Positions 58,810 through 64,000 of a stretch of 64,000 nt of DNA are shown one piece after another. The translations under genes were made by a program, and so were the position numbers. A model generated the notes under the pieces. That model was not told where the DNA came from and made no database searches. It was given only the letters and a program-made list of their open reading frames with translations. Within the stretch, counting starts at the first letter, position 1, and each line of letters starts with the position of its first letter. The stretch is from Mycetocola_B reblochoni (GTDB lineage: Bacteria > Actinomycetota > Actinomycetes > Actinomycetales > Microbacteriaceae). The stretch is taken from assembly GCF_003667525.1 (NCBI RefSeq), contig NZ_RCUW01000008.1:1-64000 (forward strand). Reading direction: 5' to 3'.

Positions 58810-60192
58810 ATGACCTCACTTCCTCCGCAGCCGCTGAGCCCGCTGGACGGCCGGTACCGCACCGCCGTCGGACCCCTCGGCGATTACCTGTCCGAGGCCG
58901 GCCTCAACAGGGCGAGGGTCCAGGTCGAGGTCGAGTGGATCATCTACCTCACCGAGCACTCCATGTTCGGATCGTCGCCGCTGACCGACGAGCAGCAGCA
59001 CGCCCTGCGCGCGCTCTACGTCGACTTCGGCGAGTCGGAGATCGCCTGGCTGGCCGAGAAGGAGGCGGTCACCCGCCACGACGTCAAGGCGGTCGAGTAC
59101 CTCGTCAGGGACCGTCTGGAGTCCCTCGACCTCGGTCACATCGCGGAGCTCACGCACATCACCTGCACGAGCGAGGACATCAACAACCTCTCGTACGCTC
59201 TCACCGTGTCCAGCGCGGTCCAGAGCGTCTGGCTGCCGGCGCTTCGCAGCGTGGTGAGCGCCCTCAGGGAGAGCGCGCACGAGTACCGGGGCGATGCGAT
59301 GCTCTCGCGCACCCACGGGCAGCCGGCCACGCCGACGACGATGGGCCGCGAGCTCGCGGTCACCGCGTGGCGGCTGGAGCGCATCGCCGCCCAGGTCGAC
59401 GGCACCGAGTACCTCGGCAAGTTCTCGGGTGCGACGGGGACGTTCGCGGCCCACCTGGTCGCGGACCCCGACGTCGACTGGACCGGGGTGTCCCGCGAGT
59501 TCGTCGAGTCCCTCGGTCTGGTGTGGAACCCGCTCACCACGCAGATCGAGTCACACGACTGGCAGGCCGAGCTCTACAGCCGCATCTCGCACGCCAACCG
59601 GGTGCTGCACAACCTCGCCACCGACGCGTGGACGTACATCTCGCTCGGCTACTTCCGGCAGATCCCGCAGGCCGGGGCGACCGGTTCGTCGACGATGCCG
59701 CACAAGATCAACCCCATCCGCTTCGAGAACGCCGAGGCGAACCTCGAGCTGTCCAGCGCGCTCCTCGACTCGCTCGCGGCGACGCTGGTCACCAGTCGGC
59801 TGCAGCGTGATCTGACGGACTCGACGACGCAGCGGAACATCGGGGTCGCGCTGGGGCACTCACTGCTCGCCCTCGACAACCTGCGTCGGGGCCTCGGCGA
59901 GATCGATCTCGACCGCGCGGTGCTCGCCGCCGACCTCGATTCCAACTGGGAGATCCTCGGCGAGGCGATCCAGACCGTCATCAGGGCCGAGGTCGTCGCG
60001 GGTCGTTCCCAGATCAGCGATCCCTACGCGCTCCTCAAGGATCTGACACGGGGCAAGCGGATCGGCGCTGCCGAGCTCGCCGAGTTCGTGTCGGGGCTGG
60101 ACATCGGTGACGCTGCGAAGGCGCGCCTACTCGCCCTCACCCCTGCCGGCTACGTCGGGCTGTCCGACTCGCTCGTCGACCTGCTCCCCTGA
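58810..60192 (+). CDS. purB: Adenylosuccinate lyase
   Basis: 460 residues. LSPLDGRYRTAVGPLGDYLS is the start of PurB; EEVEW-like VEVEWIIYLTEHSMF, the His loop LTHITCTSEDINNLSYALTV, LSRTHGQPATPTTMGRELAV (with His of the active site) and the fumarate lyase signature GSSTMPHKINPIRFENAEAN. It makes fumarate from SAICAR and adenylosuccinate in purine synthesis. GGGAGCCAACC precedes the ATG. It is followed by a strong hairpin. Confidence 0.96.
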   Translation: MTSLPPQPLSPLDGRYRTAVGPLGDYLSEAGLNRARVQVEVEWIIYLTEHSMFGSSPLTDEQQHALRALYVDFGESEIAWLAEKEAVTRHDVKAVEYLVRDRLESLDLGHIAELTHITCTSEDINNLSYALTVSSAVQSVWLPALRSVVSALRESAHEYRGDAMLSRTHGQPATPTTMGRELAVTAWRLERIAAQVDGTEYLGKFSGATGTFAAHLVADPDVDWTGVSREFVESLGLVWNPLTTQIESHDWQAELYSRISHANRVLHNLATDAWTYISLGYFRQIPQAGATGSSTMPHKINPIRFENAEANLELSSALLDSLAATLVTSRLQRDLTDSTTQRNIGVALGHSLLALDNLRRGLGEIDLDRAVLAADLDSNWEILGEAIQTVIRAEVVAGRSQISDPYALLKDLTRGKRIGAAELAEFVSGLDIGDAAKARLLALTPAGYVGLSDSLVDLLP

Positions 60193-60196
60193 GGAA

Positions 60197-60226
60197 TGCC
60201 CGGCGGGGCGCCGTCCCCGCCGGGCA
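60197..60226. terminator. Terminator after purB
   Basis: TGCCCGGCGGGG pairs perfectly over 12 bp with CCCCGCCGGGCA around CGCCGT. It begins 5 bp after the purB stop. Confidence 0.78.
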
Positions 60227-60323
60227 GCCGCTCCGCAGCGTGACGGTCACTGCACGGGGATCACGGCGCAGTTGCCGCAGATCGACGGCCACAGATCACG
60301 GGCCGTCGCTCAACGGCCACCGA

Positions 60324-60611
60324 TCAGTGTCCGCGGCCTCCGCCCGTTCCGGGCTTGTTGTCCTCGTCGCCGTCCTGCAGCCTGATGTCGTTGCGCTCGA
60401 GGTCATCGGGCTTGACCGAGAGCGCGAACATCGCGATCCCCACCAGCGACACGATGAAGGCGATGCCGAAGGCGATCAGCGCGAAGATCACGTCGCGGGT
60501 CGACATGAGCGTGATCAGGCCAGTGAAAACGCCAAGGATGGCGGAGATCACGATCAGCTCGACCGGCTTGAGGATCTCGCGGCGGCTGGGCTTGCGGGGC
60601 TCGGTGCTCAC
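60324..60611 (-). CDS. Small two-helix membrane protein of unknown function
   Basis: 95 residues. A basic N-terminus (MSTEPRKPSRREILKP) leads into two helices (VELIVISAILGVFTGLITLM and FALIAFGIAFIVSLVGIAMF). The C-terminus is acidic then Gly-rich. GTG 60611 is in a GTGA overlap with the gene before it, so the two are translated together. Family not recognised. Confidence 0.7.
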   Translation of the reverse strand: MSTEPRKPSRREILKPVELIVISAILGVFTGLITLMSTRDVIFALIAFGIAFIVSLVGIAMFALSVKPDDLERNDIRLQDGDEDNKPGTGGGRGH

Positions 60612-61252
60612 CGGGCGACCTCCTGATCGGCGGGGGCAGCGTCGCGCACGGTCGACTCGGTCCCCCACTTGTAGCTGAGTGCGGCGATGACGAGGTACAC
60701 GCCGACGATCGCCGCGTACGCGCCGAAGGCGCCGAGCGTCAGCACCGAGGCGGTCTGCGCACCGGGCACGTTCTCCGTGCCGCCGTACTGCACGAAGAAG
60801 TCCGCCGGGACGAGAACGAAGACGACCGCGAGCACCATTGTCAGCACCGCGGTGAAGACCCACTCCTTGGAGAACGGCTGGCGCCCGCGGGCTCGGAGCC
60901 CTCCGATGAGCTCGACGATGCCGCTGGCACCCGCCCAGACCGCGACGAGAAGCAGCCAAACGCGCACCTCCGACGACACGAGCACCAGAGCCGCGATACC
61001 TGCCACCAGCGTGATTGCAGCCTGCACGATGCTGTAGACGCTCCACGGCCGTTCAAGCACCCGGGCGCTCCACGGGCCGACGGCGAGGGCGCTCACGATG
61101 GCGAAGACGCCAAAGATGAGCATGCCGCGGGACTCGGAGTGGTCCGTCGAGAACGTCACGGCCATGCCGGCTGCGAAGCTGAGCACGCCGCGGAGGGCGA
61201 GCGGGCCCCAGTACGGGAACGCTCCCGTCGTTGTGGACGTCGTGCCTGGCAC
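60608..61252 (-). CDS. HdeD/DUF308-like membrane protein
   Basis: 214 residues with about six helices: GPLALRGVLSFAAGMAV, GMLIFGVFAIVSALAVGPWS, VYSIVQAAITLVAGIAALVL, VWLLLVAVWAGASGIVELIG, EWVFTAVLTMVLAVVFVLV and LGAFGAYAAIVGVYLVIAAL. The three repeated two-helix units and the VWAGASGIVELIGGLRAR loop fit the HdeD/DUF308 family. Role unknown; in E. coli the HdeD protein belongs to acid stress. It shares a GTGA overlap with the gene downstream. Confidence 0.75.
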   Translation of the reverse strand: MPGTTSTTTGAFPYWGPLALRGVLSFAAGMAVTFSTDHSESRGMLIFGVFAIVSALAVGPWSARVLERPWSVYSIVQAAITLVAGIAALVLVSSEVRVWLLLVAVWAGASGIVELIGGLRARGRQPFSKEWVFTAVLTMVLAVVFVLVPADFFVQYGGTENVPGAQTASVLTLGAFGAYAAIVGVYLVIAALSYKWGTESTVRDAAPADQEVAR

Positions 61253-61366
61253 AGTTGGCCCTCTCTCATCTGGTGCGGGGTCACCCCAGTCTACGTGCCG
61301 CGCACCGCACGCCCGACCGCACGGTCGCGACAGCGATCCGCCCGGGGCGGCCGAAACCCGACGGTG

Positions 61367-62731
<1,365 letters not shown>

Positions 62732-63001
62732 CGGACGCCTTCTTTCTGATCACGAACCGCCGGCCCGAAGGAAACCGGGCCCAGTGGCCGGTCGGCCGTA
62801 ACCCGCTAGCCGACACCCACTGGCCGACACGGGATTGGTCCGAACGTCCCAGTGGATGCCACGGCACTGAACGGTTTCAGTAGAGCAGCAGCCACCGACA
62901 CTCGAACGTCGTCGAGCCGGAGGGCCGAGGTGCCGGACGGAACCGGTTCGGCACGGTCGATTCACCCTAGGGAGCCCCGGCGATCCAGGCCAAATCAGAC
63001 C

Positions 63002-63077
63002 TGTGGACAATGCGGTGGAAAACGTGGGCGCAACGCCGTCGCCCTTGTGAACAACCAGGGAAAAAACCTGTGGACAG
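63002..63077. promoter_or_regulatory. Cluster of DnaA-box-like nonamers
   Basis: TGTGGACAA at 63002-63010 is the exact complement of TTGTCCACA, the actinobacterial DnaA box. TGTGAACAA at 63046-63054 and TGTGGACAG at 63069-63077 each differ by one base. All three point the same way. More GGGGAAAA-like and CTCCACA pieces follow up to 63140. DnaA may bind here, to control dnaB or to titrate DnaA. Confidence 0.45.
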
Positions 63078-63433
63078 CATGGGGAGTAACATTTCACTTT
63101 ATTGATCTGACCAGGGATTTCCTTGCTCCACACCCTGTGGGGAAAAACCGACCTCAAGTAAGGGTTGAAGCATCGGGCTTGACGTTGCGCTATGTGTACT
63201 TCTCTGGGGAAAACACCCCCCGAAACGGGGTGTCAGCCAGCCTCGCGCCATCCCCGTCGTGGCCCGTTCACCCGGCGCTCGGCATCGTCACATTCGCACG
63301 CGCGGACAGGACGGTGAGGCGGCGTGAACAGCCCTCAAGGCGGGCCGACCGCCGGCACGCGCCCGAGTCGGCTGCGCGCCCAGCCCGGACCGCTGCATTC
63401 GCCCGCGCACGCCCGCGGACGAGCGGCCACCGT

Positions 63434-63488
63434 GCACCAGCGGCGTCCGCGCACCAGCGGTGTCCGCGCACCAGCGGTGTCCGCGCAC
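63434..63488. repeat. 17-bp tandem repeat, 3.2 copies
   Basis: Unit GCACCAGCGGYGTCCGC at 63434-63450, 63451-63467 and 63468-63484, followed by GCAC. Units 2 and 3 are identical and unit 1 has one C for T. It lies just after the rplI terminator. Function unknown; copy number may vary between strains. Confidence 0.85.
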
Positions 63489-63491
63489 GAC

Positions 63492-63521
63492 GAAGGGGGA
63501 GGGCCGAAGCCCTCCCCCTTC
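63492..63521 (-). terminator. Terminator after rplI
   Basis: GAAGGGGGAGGGC pairs perfectly over 13 bp with GCCCTCCCCCTTC around CGAA, 24 bp after the rplI stop. Confidence 0.8.
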
Positions 63522-63545
63522 TGTCACCGCGAGACGCGGGTGGCG

Positions 63546-63998
63546 CTACTTGGCCGCGACGACCTGGAGCGTGATGGTGGCGAGAACGTCCTCGTGCAGA
63601 CGGACGGTCGCCTCGTGGCTGCCCACGACCTTGATCGGGTTGACGATCTGGACCTTGCGCTTGTCGATCTGGCCGAGGCCGGCCTCGGCGACCGCGTCAG
63701 CGATCTGCGCGGGCTTGACCGAGCCGAACAGACGACCCTCGTTGCCGGCCTTGACGGCGAGCTTGACCGCGGTGCCCTCGAGCGAGGCCTTGAACGCCTG
63801 AGCGTCCTCGAGCGAGGCCAGGGCACGAGCGCTGCGCGCGGCCTTGATCTGCTCGACCTGCTTCTGACCGCCACGCGACCAGACGACCGCGAAGCCCTGG
63901 GGGACCAGGTAGTTGCGGGCGTAACCGTTCTTGACCTCGACGACGTCGCCGGGGGTTCCGAGGCCATCGACCTCGTGCGTGAGAATGAGCTTCGACAT
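63546..63998 (-). CDS. rplI: 50S ribosomal protein L9
   Basis: 150 residues, full length. The N-terminal domain begins SKLILTHEVDGLGTPGDVVE and VKNGYARNYLVPQGFAVVWS, the L9 signature. The connecting helix and the C-terminal domain (GNEGRLFGSVKPAQIADAVA, IKVVGSHEATVRLHEDVLAT) follow. It binds 23S rRNA in the large subunit. ATG 63998 lies two bases from the window end; rpsF, ssb and rpsR probably lie just beyond. A terminator separates it from dnaB. Confidence 0.97.
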   Translation of the reverse strand: MSKLILTHEVDGLGTPGDVVEVKNGYARNYLVPQGFAVVWSRGGQKQVEQIKAARSARALASLEDAQAFKASLEGTAVKLAVKAGNEGRLFGSVKPAQIADAVAEAGLGQIDKRKVQIVNPIKVVGSHEATVRLHEDVLATITLQVVAAK

Positions 63999-64000
63999 GA

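Larger units (their letters stand above)
62732..63545. other. Long spacer between rplI and dnaB
   Basis: 814 bp with no gene I can support. It should contain the dnaB promoter (minus strand). Part of it (63000-63200) is richer in A and T than its surroundings and holds sites like DnaA boxes; 63434-63488 holds a tandem repeat; 63492-63521 ends rplI. Nothing further was found at 62732-63000. Confidence 0.6.

Noticed and set aside
63434..63488. CRISPR array
   Set aside because: Units are 17 bp and directly joined, without spacers.
62732..63545. Chromosomal origin oriC
   Set aside because: There is no dnaA, dnaN, rpmH or rnpA here. The few DnaA-like sites are better seen as regulatory or titration sites until tested.

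Overview
The window is high-GC DNA with dense, tightly packed genes, many GTG starts and many 4-base (ATGA or GTGA) overlaps. The gene content points to a Gram-positive actinobacterium, most likely in the Micrococcales: a CopD/CtaG fusion protein, zinc-free ribosomal protein paralogues next to a CobW-type gene, a CE1758/CE1759-type flavin oxidoreductase pair, an iron box of DtxR type, a WXG100-like protein pair and a sortase-type surface enzyme. The genus cannot be named from sequence reading alone.

Layout. 1-900: the end of an IS5-type insertion sequence that has cut an MFS transporter gene. 991-3514: a PIF1-like helicase and a membrane-anchored protein of unknown function. 3524-15282: a leftward eight-gene operon (RbsABC-type importer, LsrF-like aldolase/thiolase, GlpD-type dehydrogenase, FGGY kinase, class II aldolase-SDR fusion) behind a consensus promoter with an operator over its start point, and a divergent GntR/UTRA regulator. 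This combination is the best candidate for an undescribed pathway. 15340-22193: CopD/CtaG fusion, HU, a two-component system and an SGNH acyltransferase. 22355-27449: a flavin/redox region (LLM flavin oxidoreductase, two FMN reductases, a 3-hydroxyacyl-CoA dehydrogenase with its TetR regulator, a Nudix hydrolase). Three of its promoter regions share a 14-bp palindrome of the form TATRCATNTGNATA.

27574-29526 and 36807-40177 form a zinc-starvation regulon: zinc-free S14, L33, L28 and L36, a stand-alone CobW C-terminal domain protein, zur and znuABC, with two matching Zur-type boxes. Between them lie a LacI-family regulator that seems to start at ACG and a 1960-residue GH92-type mannosidase with a LacI-type operator. 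40311-43591 is a glycine betaine/proline importer. 44025-49064 is an AraC regulator and an iron-siderophore importer behind a DtxR-type iron box. 49266-56155 holds an acyl-CoA synthetase, a branched-chain 2-oxoacid dehydrogenase (E1 alpha, E1 beta, E2) and an aminotransferase. 56219-61252 holds a holin-like membrane protein, a WXG100-like protein and partner hydrolase, a low-molecular-weight tyrosine phosphatase, purB and two membrane proteins. 61367-63998 holds dnaB and rplI, separated by an unusually long spacer of about 0.8 kb with DnaA-box-like sites and a tandem repeat.

No tRNA, rRNA, CRISPR array, prophage or intein was seen. All functions come from reading motifs and recalled family features; no database search was run.
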